A stretch of 64,000 nucleotides of DNA from positions 62,001 through 126,000 of the forward strand of contig JADJWD010000004.1 in the NCBI GenBank assembly GCA_016716535.1, written 5' to 3'. The notes below the pieces were generated by a model that was given only the letters and a program-made list of their open reading frames with translations, did no database searches and was not told the origin of the DNA. Each line of letters opens with the position of its first letter. The first letter of the stretch is position 1. The DNA is from Betaproteobacteria bacterium. GTDB lineage: Bacteria > Pseudomonadota > Gammaproteobacteria > Burkholderiales > Burkholderiaceae_C. Both the position numbers and the translations under genes were made by a program. Below are positions 44,907 to 54,300 of this stretch, one piece after another.

Positions 44907-45895
44907 ACCTGCTCCAGCTGCGCTTCGTGCACGAGGCGGTGCGCCGCAACCTCAACCTCACCGAGACGGCGCGCGCGCTGCATACCTCGCAGCCCGGCGT
45001 CAGCAAGGCGATCCGCGAGCTCGAGCAGGAGCTCGGCGTCGATCTCTTCGTGCGCTACGGCAAGCGGCTGACGCACGTCACCGAGCCCGGCCAGCGCATG
45101 CTGGCGTCGGTGGAGACGATCCTGCGCGAGGTGGCGAACCTCAAGCGCATCGGCGACGAGTTCGCCGCGCGCGACACCGGCACGCTGTCGATCGCCACCA
45201 CGCACACGCAGGCGCGCTACTTCCTGCCCGGCCCGGTGACCGAGCTGCGCCGGCGCTTCCCGCAGGTGCAGGTGGTGCTGCACCAGGGCGTGCCCGAGCA
45301 GGTGGCGACGATGCTGAAGACCGAGGTCGCCGACATCGGCCTCGCCACCGAGGCGCTGGCCGCGCACGCCGAGCTCGTGACGCTGCCTTGCTACGAATGG
45401 CAGCACGTGCTCGTCGTGCCGCGCGCGCACGCGCTGGCCGCGGCGCGCCGACCGACGCTCGAACAGCTGGCCGCCGAGACGCTGGTGCTGTACCACCCCA
45501 CGGTGACCGGCCGCACGCGCATCGACCAGGCGTTCGCGCGGGCGCGGCTCGCGCCGCGTGTCGCGCTGGAAGCGATCGACTCGGACGTCATCAAGACCTA
45601 CGTGCGCCTGGGCCTGGGCATCGGCATCGTCGCCGAGCAGGCGATGGCCGAAGAGGCGGCGCAGGGCGATGCCAGCGACCTCGTCTCGGTGCCGCTCGGA
45701 CACCTCTTCGGCACCAACGTCACGCGCGTCGCCTTCAAGCGCGGTGTGTTCCCACGCCACTTCGTGCTGGCCTTCGCCGAGCTGCTGGCGCCGCGGCTGA
45801 ACGCGACGCTGCTCGAACGCGCGCTGACCCGGCGCGAGGCATTGCCCGACGACGCCGGCGCCAAGAATTCGCCATCCGACGACTACGTCCTTTGA
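44903..45895 (+). CDS. cysB: CysB-type LysR regulator
   Basis: Transcription activator of sulfate assimilation, responding to N-acetylserine or sulfate, 330 residues. The N-terminal winged HTH reads LNLTETARALHTSQPGVSKA, with the CysB-typical opening MNLLQLRFVHEAVRRNLNL. The effector domain contains SIATTHTQARYFLPGPVTEL (TTHTQARY is the CysB/Cbl hallmark) and YVRLGLGIGIVAEQAM. Overlap with cbiX suggests co-translation. Confidence 0.93.
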   Translation: MNLLQLRFVHEAVRRNLNLTETARALHTSQPGVSKAIRELEQELGVDLFVRYGKRLTHVTEPGQRMLASVETILREVANLKRIGDEFAARDTGTLSIATTHTQARYFLPGPVTELRRRFPQVQVVLHQGVPEQVATMLKTEVADIGLATEALAAHAELVTLPCYEWQHVLVVPRAHALAAARRPTLEQLAAETLVLYHPTVTGRTRIDQAFARARLAPRVALEAIDSDVIKTYVRLGLGIGIVAEQAMAEEAAQGDASDLVSVPLGHLFGTNVTRVAFKRGVFPRHFVLAFAELLAPRLNATLLERALTRREALPDDAGAKNSPSDDYVL

Positions 45896-45900
45896 ACACC

Positions 45901-47052
45901 ATGAGCACCCCTGTCATCGAGTCCCGCCTGCCCTCCGTCGGCACCACCATCTTCACCGTCATGTCCGCGCTCGCGCAGGAGACGGGCGCCATCAACCTCG
46001 GCCAGGGCTTCCCGGATTTCGATGGCGACCCGGCGCTGGTCGAGCACGTCGCGCAGGCGATGCGCGAGGGCCTGAACCAGTACCCGCCGATGGCCGGCGT
46101 GCCGCAACTGCGCGAGCGCATCGCCGCCAAGATCGAAGCGCTGTACGGCAAGCAATACGACCCGGGCAGCGAGATCACCGTCACCGCCGGCGCGACGCAG
46201 GCGATCATCACCGCCGTCCTCTGCGCCGTGCACCCGGGCGACGAAGTCATCGTGCTCGAGCCGTGCTACGACAGCTATGCGCCGAACATCGAGCTGGCCG
46301 GCGGGCGCATCGTGCGCGTGCCGCTGACGCCGCGCACCTTCCGCCCGGACTTCGCGCGCATCGCCGCGGCGATCACGCCGCGCACGCGCATGATGATCAT
46401 CAACTCGCCGCACAACCCGAGCGCCACCGTCTGGACGCGCGCCGAGATGGAGCAGCTCGCCGCGCTGCTCGCGCCGACCGACGTGCTGCTGATCGCGGAC
46501 GAAGTCTACGAGCACATGGTCTACGACGGCCGGCCGCACGTCAGCGCCGCGTCGCTGCCGGCGCTGGCCGAGCGCGCATTCGTCGTGTCGAGCTTCGGCA
46601 AGACGTATCACGTCACCGGCTGGAAGGTCGGCTACGTTGCCGCACCGGCGGCGCTGACGGCCGAGTTCCGCAAGGTGCACCAGTTCAACGTCTTCACCGT
46701 CAACACGCCGGCGCAGCACGGCCTGGCGCGCTACATGGCCGACCCGCGGCCCCACCTGGAGCTGCCGGCCTTCTATCAGCGAAAGCGCGATCTCTTCCGC
46801 GCCGGCCTCGAGACAACACGCCTCGTGCCGCTGCAAAGCGAAGGCAGCTACTTCCAGGTTGTCGACTACGCCGGCGTCAGCGATCTCGCCGAGGCCGACT
46901 TCTGCCAGTGGCTGACGCGCGAGATCGGCGTCGCAGCGATCCCGCTCGCGGCCTTCTACGAAGGCGGCTTCGAGCAGCGCCTCGCGCGCCTTTGCTTCGC
47001 CAAGCGCGACGAGACGCTGCAGGCGGCGCTGGCGCGGTTGAAGAAGCTGTAG
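45901..47052 (+). CDS. PLP aminotransferase, methionine/KAT-like
   Basis: A class I/II aminotransferase of 383 residues, close to YbdL-type methionine aminotransferase and kynurenine aminotransferases. INLGQGFPDFDGDPALVEHV is the N-terminal signature, INSPHNPSATVWTRAEME the PLP ring-binding region, and SSFGKTYHVTGWKVGYVAAP holds the Schiff-base Lys. The context after cysB is compatible with sulfur amino-acid metabolism (methionine salvage). It starts 5 bp after cysB ends. Confidence 0.88.
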   Translation: MSTPVIESRLPSVGTTIFTVMSALAQETGAINLGQGFPDFDGDPALVEHVAQAMREGLNQYPPMAGVPQLRERIAAKIEALYGKQYDPGSEITVTAGATQAIITAVLCAVHPGDEVIVLEPCYDSYAPNIELAGGRIVRVPLTPRTFRPDFARIAAAITPRTRMMIINSPHNPSATVWTRAEMEQLAALLAPTDVLLIADEVYEHMVYDGRPHVSAASLPALAERAFVVSSFGKTYHVTGWKVGYVAAPAALTAEFRKVHQFNVFTVNTPAQHGLARYMADPRPHLELPAFYQRKRDLFRAGLETTRLVPLQSEGSYFQVVDYAGVSDLAEADFCQWLTREIGVAAIPLAAFYEGGFEQRLARLCFAKRDETLQAALARLKKL

Positions 47053-47106
47053 CGCGCGCCGGCCCGGTGCCGCGCGGCGCGCGCCGCGCGCCGCGCCGGA
47101 AGGCGC

Positions 47107-49172
47107 TTACGAGCGCCGCGGCCCCGGGCTCGTCGGCGGATCGAGGTCGCCGAACAGGCTCGGCCGCGCCGGCCCCGGGCCGGGGCTGTGCACGGTGTCC
47201 AGGTCCACCGGGCGCGTCGGCCGATCGCCTTCGTCGCCGCGCGGGCCGGTGCGGTCGCTTTCGAGGCCGAGGTACGGCACCGGCGCCGTCGCGCCGAACT
47301 CGGTAGGCGCCTCGCTCATCGGCAGCAGGAAATCGACGTTGCCGCTGTCGGCGGGCTTGCGGTCCAGCAGGTCGCGCGCCAGCGAATACAGCAGCAGCAC
47401 CTCGCGGTAGGCGGGCAGGTCGAACAGTTCGCCGCGGGACTTGCGGAACAGCAGCGCTTCGAGTTCGGCCATCGCATCGAGCGGCCGCGCCCACACCTGC
47501 TGCAGCCGCGGCACGACGCCCGGGTAGTCGTCGAGCGAGCGGCCCGCCGCGAGGTCGGCACCCCACTCCGGCGCGTAGGCATTGAAGCGGTGGTTGAAGC
47601 GCGCGCGCGTACGCTCGTAGGCCTCGTGGTCGCCACGCCGGCGGTAGATCTCGAGCAGCTTCAGGTACGGCAGCGGGCTGCCGCCGCCGGTGCTGCGCAG
47701 GTGCTCCATCAGGAGGTCGATGGCTGCCTCGTCCTGGCCGAGCACGACGAAGAACTCGGCCTGCTGCTCGAGGTCGATCAGCTCTTCGATCGTCACGTCG
47801 CGCGGCGCGCCTTCGTCGGCGGTGGCCAGCGGCGGCAGCGGCTGCGTGCGGGTGACTTCCGAGCGCGTGTCCGCCGGCGCCTGCGCCTCGGTCTGCCGAG
47901 GTCCGACGACACCCACGGGTCGATCGGCGTCACCGCCGGCGGCGGCCAGGCGGGCGTGCCGCGGTGCCAGCGCGCGCCGGCCGGCGCCGTGCCGACGGCC
48001 GGCACGGTGACGAACGACGTCGTCGGCGCGTTCAAGTGCGTTTCGGCCACGGTGCTGGCCGCCTGCGTCGTGCTGCTGCCCGACGACGACGCCGGCGAGC
48101 GCCAGTCGGTGCGGCGCTCGCGCTGCAATGCGTTCAGCCGCCAGGCGAGCCAGCCGGCGAGCGCGCCGAGCACCAGCACGGCGGCGGCCAGCGGCAGCAT
48201 CCAGCGGCTCGTCTCTTCGCTCTCGGCCAGACGCTGGCGCAGCAGCGTCGCCTGTTCCTGGTTGCTGCGCGCCTCGCTGCGCAGTTGCTCGACGGTGCGC
48301 TCGAGCGCGGAGATGCGGCCTGCGGCCGCCGACGCGGCAGCTTCGGCGGCACGCGCCGCGCTGGCGGCCTGCGCCACCGCTTCCATCGCCTGCGCAATCG
48401 CTTCGGCCTGCGGCGGCTTCGGCGGCTCCACCACATCGAGTTGCAGCCGCGGGCGCGCGGGCGCCGGCGGCGGGCGGCGGGCCTCGGCGACGACCGGCGG
48501 GCGCGGCGGCCGCGGCCGTGCCGGCCGTGAAGCGGCCTGGCCGGGCGGCCGCGCGCGCAGCACGACGCGCTCGCCGGTGCCGGGCGCCGGCCGCGCGGCC
48601 GTGGGACGCGGCGGCGGTGCTGAGCTGATGCCAGGCGCGGGGGCCGGCGCAGTCGACGTGCCCGGCGAAGGCTCGGCGGCCGGCGCAGACGGCGTCTGCG
48701 GCGCTTGGGGCGAGGCAGGCGCCGGCGCGGCGCCGAACGGCTGCCCCGACGGCGTGATCGGGATCGGCGCGACCTGCGTCAGCGCCGGCGGCGGCGCCGT
48801 CATCGGCGGCTCGGCAAAGACGACGAACCGGCGCGACATGCGCGCAGGGCAGCCCAGCGACAACGCCACGTTGACCACCGGCTCGTCGATGGCCTGAGAA
48901 GTGGCGACGCGCACGCGCGACAGCTCGGCGCTGACGGTCTCGACGACGGTGCGCACGAGCCCCGACGCGAGGCGCCGTTCACCGACGACGACTTCAGCGG
49001 TGATGCACGCCGGGTCGATCACCTCGCCGGCTTCGGTACGCACCGGCACGACAAAATCGAGCGGCTGGCCGAGCTGTGTGGAGCTGGATCCGGAGCCGAA
49101 CCCCGCCGCGGAAACCTCGACCGAAACCACGGTCAGTGCCGCCGCGAACCAGGGCGACAGCGGGCGCGTCAT
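47107..49172 (-). pseudogene. FimV-like protein, frameshifted as given
   Basis: The N-terminal frame (49172 to about 47895) has a signal peptide and the FimV N-domain (SSTQLGQPLDFVVPVRTEAG), a long Pro/Ala-rich region, a coiled coil (AAAGRISALERTVEQLRSEA) and a membrane helix (WMLPLAAAVLVLGALAGWLA). The second frame carries a C-terminal TPR-like FimV domain (LEQQAEFFVVLGQDEAAIDL). Inserting one C at GGC-AGA near 47892-47898 joins them into 688 residues. FimV scaffolds polar type IV pilus assembly. No LysM motif is evident. Confidence 0.75.
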
Positions 49173-49451
49173 GGGGGCATGAAATGGCGGCGTGGGCGGC
49201 GTGGGAAATCGCCGGGGACTCTAGCATGAAGGTCGCGGGGCACCTTCAGGAGCGGACCCGGGCGTGCCGCCGCGGCCGGCCCGAAAACGTGGCGCGAGTC
49301 ACGTCGCGCGGCGTGCTGAAAGGCTTGCCGCCACCCGCCTGCGACACCGCCAAGCCGAACCGACGGACGGCGACCGACAGCGCCCGACGCCGGACGACAC
49401 CAGACAATGAGGCGACCAGGCGCCTGTCGCCTGTCGCCTCAGGGACAAAGC

Positions 49452-50156
49452 ATGCACAGCCCGGTTCTTACACTCGAGGAGCGTCGAAACATCGAAGGCG
49501 GCTCCTGGTTCAGCAAGCTCTCCCTGCCGTTGCGCCAGGCGATCCTGTCGCGTGCGGGCGTGCGCCGTCTCGCCGACGGCGCGCCGCTCGCCTCGCGCGG
49601 GACGGCGGCCGAGGAATGGGTCGGTGTCGCGCTTGGCGCGGTGCGCGTCAGTTCGGTCTCGCTGTCGGGCAAGCAGGTGACGCTGACCTACGTCGAGCCC
49701 GGGACCTGGTTCGGCGACATCGCCCTCTTCGACGGCCTGCCGCGCACGCACGATGCCGATGCGCACGGCGCGACGACGCTGCTCACCGTGCGCAAGGCCG
49801 ACTTCAAGGAGCTGCTTGCGCAGCACGTCGAGCTGTACGACGCGCTGCTGCGCCTGAACTGCCGCCGCCTGCGGCTGATGTTCGATCAGCTCGAGGACGT
49901 GAACACGCGCCCGCTGCGTTCGCGCCTGGCGCGCCAGCTGCTGCTGCTGGCCAAGAGCTACGGCGTCACCGAAGGCGAGCAGGTGCGCATCGGCCTGGCG
50001 CTGGCGCAGGAAGACCTGGCGCAGCTGCTCGGCGCATCGCGCCAGCGCGTCAACCAGGAGCTGAAGGGCTTCGAGCGCGAAGGCGCGCTGCGCGTCGAGC
50101 CGACGCGGCTGGTGATCGTCTCGCGCGACCTGCTGCTCGCCGCCTCACGCGCCTGA
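49452..50156 (+). CDS. Crp/Fnr-family transcription regulator
   Basis: A 234-residue regulator. An effector domain with YVEPGTWFGDIALFDGLPRT (cassette G-D-I-A-L-F-D-G-x-P-R) suggests nucleotide or fatty-acid-like effector binding. The C-terminal winged HTH reads LALAQEDLAQLLGASRQRVN. There is no Fnr Cys cluster. The ATG at 49452 (MHSPVLTLEERRN) is chosen because the region before it has no family similarity. It lies just upstream of, and in the same direction as, the kinase-acyl-CoA dehydrogenase pair, which it could regulate. Confidence 0.87.
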   Translation: MHSPVLTLEERRNIEGGSWFSKLSLPLRQAILSRAGVRRLADGAPLASRGTAAEEWVGVALGAVRVSSVSLSGKQVTLTYVEPGTWFGDIALFDGLPRTHDADAHGATTLLTVRKADFKELLAQHVELYDALLRLNCRRLRLMFDQLEDVNTRPLRSRLARQLLLLAKSYGVTEGEQVRIGLALAQEDLAQLLGASRQRVNQELKGFEREGALRVEPTRLVIVSRDLLLAASRA

Positions 50157-50196
50157 TCAGGCGCCTGATCACGCGCCTGAGCGCGCACCTGAGCGC
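50149..50196. repeat. 12-bp tandem repeat, four copies, at Crp/Fnr stop
   Basis: Four tandem 12-mers, GCGCCTGATCAG, GCGCCTGATCAC, GCGCCTGAGCGC and GCACCTGAGCGC, span the regulator's stop codon. Copy 1 plus the next four bases is a perfect 16-bp palindrome (50149-50164). The repeat may act as a terminator or binding site, or may simply be a slippage product. Confidence 0.75.
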
Positions 50197-50286
50197 GGCC
50201 GACCCGCGCGTTGACCCCGAAGCGCCCGCCGCGGCCGGGCGGCTAAGCTGCGCCCTCATCGGACGGACGTGAGGGACGACAACGCG

Positions 50287-51384
50287 ATGGAACAGTACAC
50301 CGGCACGCGCGAGATGGCCGCCAGCCATGCGTTCGACGTGGCCGCGCTCGAGGCCTGGCTCACGCGCCACCTCGCGGGCTTCGCCGGCCCACTGACGGTG
50401 CAGCAATTCAAGGGCGGCCAGAGCAACCCGACCTACAAGCTGCTGACACCGGCGCGCAATTACGTCATGCGCAGCAAGCCGGGGCCGGTGGCGAAGCTGC
50501 TGCCTTCGGCGCACGCGGTCGAGCGCGAGTTCCGCGTGATGAAGGCGCTGGCAGGCACCGGCGTGCCGGTGGCGCGCATGGACGTGCTGTGCGACGACGA
50601 GTCGGTGATCGGCCGCGCGTTCTTCGTCATGGAGTGCGTCGAGGGCCGCGTGATGTGGGAGCAGGCGCTGCCCGGCATGACGCCGGCCGAGCGCAGTGCG
50701 ATCTACGACGAGATGAACCGCGTCATCGCGCGGCTGCACAGCGTCGATGTCGCGGCCGCGGGGCTGGCGGACTACGGCAAGCCCGGCAACTACTTCGAGC
50801 GCCAGATCGGCCGCTGGAGCAAGCAGTACGTCGCCTCGGTCACCGAGCCGATCCCCGAGATGGACCGGCTGATCGAGTGGCTGCCCGCGCACATGCCCGC
50901 CGGCGCGCGCGACGACCGCCGCGTCTCGGTGGTGCACGGCGACTACCGGCTCGACAACCTGATCTTCCACGCGACCGAGCCGCGCATCGCCGCGGTGCTC
51001 GACTGGGAGCTGTCGACGCTCGGCCATCCGCTGGCGGACTTCAGCTACCACTGCATGAGCTGGCACATCCCGCCGGGCACCTTCCGCGGCATCGGCGGGC
51101 TCGACCACGCCGCGCTCGGCATCCCGAGCGAGCGCGAGTACGTGCGCCGCTACTGCGAGCGCGTCGAGGAGTTCACGGGCCAGAACCGCGATGTCGACGC
51201 GCTGATGAGCGAGTGGGACTTCTACCTCGCCTACAACCTCTTCCGCCTCGCCTCGATCACGCAGGGCATCGCCAAGCGCGTCGTCGACGGCATCGCCTCG
51301 AGCGAAGAAGCCAAGGCGACCGGCGCGCGCACGCGGCCGCTGGCCGAGATGGCCTGGGGCTTCGCCGAGCGCCTGGGCGCCTGA
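50287..51384 (+). CDS. APH-fold kinase, ACAD10/LvaA-like
   Basis: A phosphotransferase-family kinase of 365 residues. The N-terminal lobe contains FKGGQSNPTYKLLTPARNYV (nucleotide-binding Gln-Ser-Asn-Pro loop). The catalytic loop is VVHGDYRLDNLIFH and the metal-binding segment AAVLDWELSTLGHPLADFSY. In bacteria this family pairs with an acyl-CoA dehydrogenase, as here, mirroring the fused domains of animal ACAD10/11 and the lvaA/lvaC genes of levulinate catabolism, where a 4-hydroxyacyl-CoA is phosphorylated. The ATG at 50287 follows GAGGGA at about 10 bp. Confidence 0.85.
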   Translation: MEQYTGTREMAASHAFDVAALEAWLTRHLAGFAGPLTVQQFKGGQSNPTYKLLTPARNYVMRSKPGPVAKLLPSAHAVEREFRVMKALAGTGVPVARMDVLCDDESVIGRAFFVMECVEGRVMWEQALPGMTPAERSAIYDEMNRVIARLHSVDVAAAGLADYGKPGNYFERQIGRWSKQYVASVTEPIPEMDRLIEWLPAHMPAGARDDRRVSVVHGDYRLDNLIFHATEPRIAAVLDWELSTLGHPLADFSYHCMSWHIPPGTFRGIGGLDHAALGIPSEREYVRRYCERVEEFTGQNRDVDALMSEWDFYLAYNLFRLASITQGIAKRVVDGIASSEEAKATGARTRPLAEMAWGFAERLGA

Positions 51385-51459
51385 AGCGGATTCATCGCAT
51401 CGACATTCACCCGCAGCACCCGCAGCGCCTCTCAACGACGACGACGTCAGGAGCCCCAC

Positions 51460-52693
51460 ATGGACTTCAGTTATTCGCCCAAGACGCAGGACCTTCAGGC
51501 CCGGCTCAATGCCTTCATGGCCGAGCACATCTACCCGAACGAAGGCGCCTATGCGGCCGAGCTCGAGGCCAACACGAAGGCGGGCCGGCGCTGGACGCCG
51601 GTGCAGACGATCGAGAAGCTCAAGCCGAAGGCGCGTGCCGCGGGCCTGTGGAACCTCTTCCTGCCCGAGAGCGAACTCGGCGCCGGCCTGACGAACCAGG
51701 AGTACGCGCCGCTGTCGGAGATCATGGGCGCGGTGCCGTGGTCCAGCGAGGTCTTCAACTGCTCGGCGCCCGACACCGGCAACATGGAGACCATCGTTCG
51801 TTACGGCACTGCCGAGCACAAAGAGCGGTGGCTCAAGCCGCTGTTGGCCGGCGAGATCCGCAGCGCCTTCGCGATGACCGAGCCGGCGGTGGCCAGCTCG
51901 GACGCCACCAACATCGAGGCGCGCATCGAGCGCCAGGGCGACGAGTACGTCATCAACGCGCGCAAGTGGTGGACCAGCGGCGCCGGCGACCCGCGCTGCA
52001 AGATCATGATCTTCATGGGCAAGACCGACCCGAGGCGCGCCGCGGCACTCGCAGCAGTCGATGGTGCTCGTGCCGTTCGACACGCCCGGCGTCAAGGTGC
52101 TGCGCTCGCTGTCGGTGTTCGGCTACGACGACGCGCCGCACGGCCACATGGAGGTCGACTTCAAGGACGTGCGCGTGCCGGTCAGCAACATCCTGCTCGG
52201 CGAAGGCCGCGGCTTCGAGATCGCGCAGGGCCGCCTCGGCCCCGGGCGCATCCACCACTGCATGCGCACGATCGGCCTCGCGGAGCGGGCGCTGAAGCTG
52301 ATGTGCGTGCGCGCGTCGAGTCGCGTCGCCTTCGGCAAGCCGATCGCGCAGCAGGGCGTGACGCAGGAGCGCATCGCCGAAGCGCGCTGCATGATCGAGC
52401 AGGCGCGCCTGCTGACACTGAAGGCGGCGTGGATGATGGACACCGCCGGCAACAAGAGCGCCAAGGGCGAGATCGCGATGATCAAGGTCGTCGCGCCGAC
52501 GATGGCCTGCCAGGTGCTCGACTGGGCGATGCAGGTGCACGGCGGCGGCGGTCTGAGCCAGGACTTCCCGCTCGCCTCGCACTACGCGCACGTGCGCACG
52601 CTGCGCTTCGCCGACGGCCCCGACGAGGTGCACCGCAACGCGATCGCCAAGATCGAGCTCGGCCGGCACGCGCCGGCGCCGGCGAAGAGCTGA
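51460..52693 (+). pseudogene. acyl-CoA dehydrogenase, frameshifted as given
   Basis: The N-terminal half (MDFSYSPKTQDLQARLNAFM to IMIFMGKTDP) and the C-terminal half (HSQQSMVLVPFDTPGVKVLR to the end) are in frames one base apart. The joint lies at about 52030-52045, where the sequence has one base too many. Corrected length is 410 residues, normal for the ACAD10/11-type dehydrogenases. FAD and substrate regions are present (AFAMTEPAVASSDATNIEAR and YVINARKWWTSGAGDP), as is DWAMQVHGGGGLSQDFPLA. It probably acts with the kinase 75 bp upstream. Confidence 0.87.
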
Positions 52694-52699
52694 GGCGCC

Positions 52700-53428
52700 C
52701 TACTTCTCCCGCTCGCTCCCTGGCAGCGCACTTTGCTGCCAGGCGCTGGCGGCCGAGCTGGGCGCGAGCGAATCCGGGTTGTCGGCCGCGACGCGCCGTG
52801 CTTCGCGCATCGCGCATTCGAAGAGGCGCAGCCAGGTCTGCAGCGGCGCTACTTCGGGCTCGGCTTGCGCGGTGCGCAGCATCAGCCGGCCGCGGCCGAT
52901 CATCAGCAGCGCCGGCACGGCCTCGTCGATGTGCAGCGCGGCGAGCGCCGTGCTCAGCGGGCCGGCCAGCCATTCCTGCAGCCACGGCTTCTGGCTCGAC
53001 AGCGCGACCCAGCGCTCCTTCAGCGGCCCCATCTCGCTGCCGGCGAGCTTGGAGAACATCACGAGCCAGCGCATCTCGGGCGGCGTCTGGTTGTCGATGC
53101 GCGTCTGCACGCCTTCGACGAACTGCTCGAAGACGGTCTTTTCCATCTGCTCGGCGAGATGGCGGTTCATCACCAGCGCCTGCAGGTCGGAGCCGAGGCC
53201 GAGCTCGCTGCGCAGCCGCAGCTCGTGCCCTTCGATGTAGGGCCGCTGCGAAGGGCCCCACTCCAGCCGCCAGGCCGTGGCGCCGAGGCGGCCGTCGACG
53301 ACAAACCCCTCGCCGGGCACGGCGCGGAAACCGTACTGGTGCGACTGCGCCCAGGGCGCCACGCCCTCCCACTCGGTCACGTCGGACTTCGCCGAGCCGC
53401 CGAGCCAGCGCTTGATGCCGTCGAGCAT
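52700..53428 (-). CDS. conserved protein of unknown function
   Basis: I do not recognise a named domain in these 242 residues. The start MLDGIKRWLGGSAKSD is followed by a mixed alpha/beta region with VPGEGFVVDGRLGATAWRLE and GHELRLRSELGL, then a helical C-terminal half with LLMIGRGRLMLRTA. There is no signal peptide or membrane helix, so it is probably cytoplasmic. It is a solitary minus-strand gene between the acyl-CoA dehydrogenase and GST genes, divergent from the GST with 43 bp between. Confidence 0.6.
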   Translation of the reverse strand: MLDGIKRWLGGSAKSDVTEWEGVAPWAQSHQYGFRAVPGEGFVVDGRLGATAWRLEWGPSQRPYIEGHELRLRSELGLGSDLQALVMNRHLAEQMEKTVFEQFVEGVQTRIDNQTPPEMRWLVMFSKLAGSEMGPLKERWVALSSQKPWLQEWLAGPLSTALAALHIDEAVPALLMIGRGRLMLRTAQAEPEVAPLQTWLRLFECAMREARRVAADNPDSLAPSSAASAWQQSALPGSEREK

Positions 53429-53471
53429 GGTTTAGAGTCGTGCGAAACAGATCCCCGCGCGAGGACCTCCG

Positions 53472-54168
53472 ATGATCGAAGTGTATTCGTGGGCCACGCC
53501 CAATGGGCACAAGGTGCACATCATGCTCGAGGAGTGCGGCCTGCCGTACCGCGTGCATGCGGTGGACATCGGCGCCGGCGAGCAGTTCGCGCCCGAGTTC
53601 CTCGCCATCAGCCCGAACAACAAGATCCCGGCCATCGTCGACCACGACGGCCCCGAAGGGCAGCCGATCTCGCTGTTCGAGTCCGGCGCGATCCTCCTAT
53701 ACCTGGCCGCGAAGACCGGCCGCTTCATCCCCTGAAGACATCCGCAGCCGCTACGCGGTGCTCGAGTGGCTGATGTTCCAGATGGCCGGCGTCGGCCCGA
53801 TGCTCGGCCAGAACCACCACTTCCGCACCTACGCGCCCGAGAAGATCCCGTACGCCATCGAGCGCTACACGAACGAGGCCAAGCGCCTGTATGGCGTGAT
53901 GAACCGCCAGCTCGCCAAGAGCAAGTACATCGCCGGCTTCGACTACAGCATCGCCGACATCGCCATCTTCCCGTGGCTGCGCAACTGGAAGAACCAGGGC
54001 ATCGACTGGAACGACTACCCGCACCTGAAGGGCTGGTTCGACGAGATCGCCGCGCGCCCGGCCGTGCAGCGCGGCGTGCAGGTGCTGGCCGAGCGCAGGA
54101 AGCCGATCGTCGACGACGACAAGGCGCGCGAAGTGCTCTTCGGCGCCGGGCAGTACAAGCAGCGCTGA
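53472..54168 (+). pseudogene. glutathione S-transferase, YfcG-like, frameshifted
   Basis: The N-terminal thioredoxin-fold part (MIEVYSWATPNGHKVHIMLE, then NNKIPAIVDHDGP and ESGAILLYLAAK) ends at TGA after CGC-TTC-ATC-CCC. The helical C-domain (DIRSRYAVLEWLMFQMAGVG to the N-cap motif SIADIAIFPWL) continues one base later. Removing one C from CCCC at 53729-53732 gives GRFIPEDIRSRY and 231 residues, normal for nu-class YfcG/YghU disulfide-bond oxidoreductases. A CCC-TGA +1 ribosomal shift is an alternative to sequence error. Confidence 0.87.
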
Positions 54169-54240
54169 AACAGGGGGCCGCAAGGTCCCCATCGCGCTCA
54201 GCGCATTGAGCGTGCTCATCGCCCCCGGCGCCGCCCCGCC

Positions 54241-54280
54241 TAAGCTGCCCCGCAAGCCCGCCCGCCTTCCCGAGGCGGGC
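54241..54280 (+). promoter_or_regulatory. putative promoter/5'UTR hairpin of the lipoprotein gene
   Basis: A TAAGCT box (54241-54246) is followed by a 7-bp stem, GCCCGCC/GGCGGGC with a 7-base loop (54260-54280), which ends 20 bp before the ATG. The same CTAAGCTGC string occurs before the kinase gene near 50243. Role inferred only. Confidence 0.3.
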
Positions 54281-54300
54281 GCAACGACGGGGGAACGCTC

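Noticed and set aside
53472..54168. Maleylpyruvate isomerase completing the gentisate pathway
   Set aside because: The sequence is YfcG/YghU-like and over 50 kb from the gentisate genes; it lacks zeta-class SSCxxRVR-type N-terminal wording.
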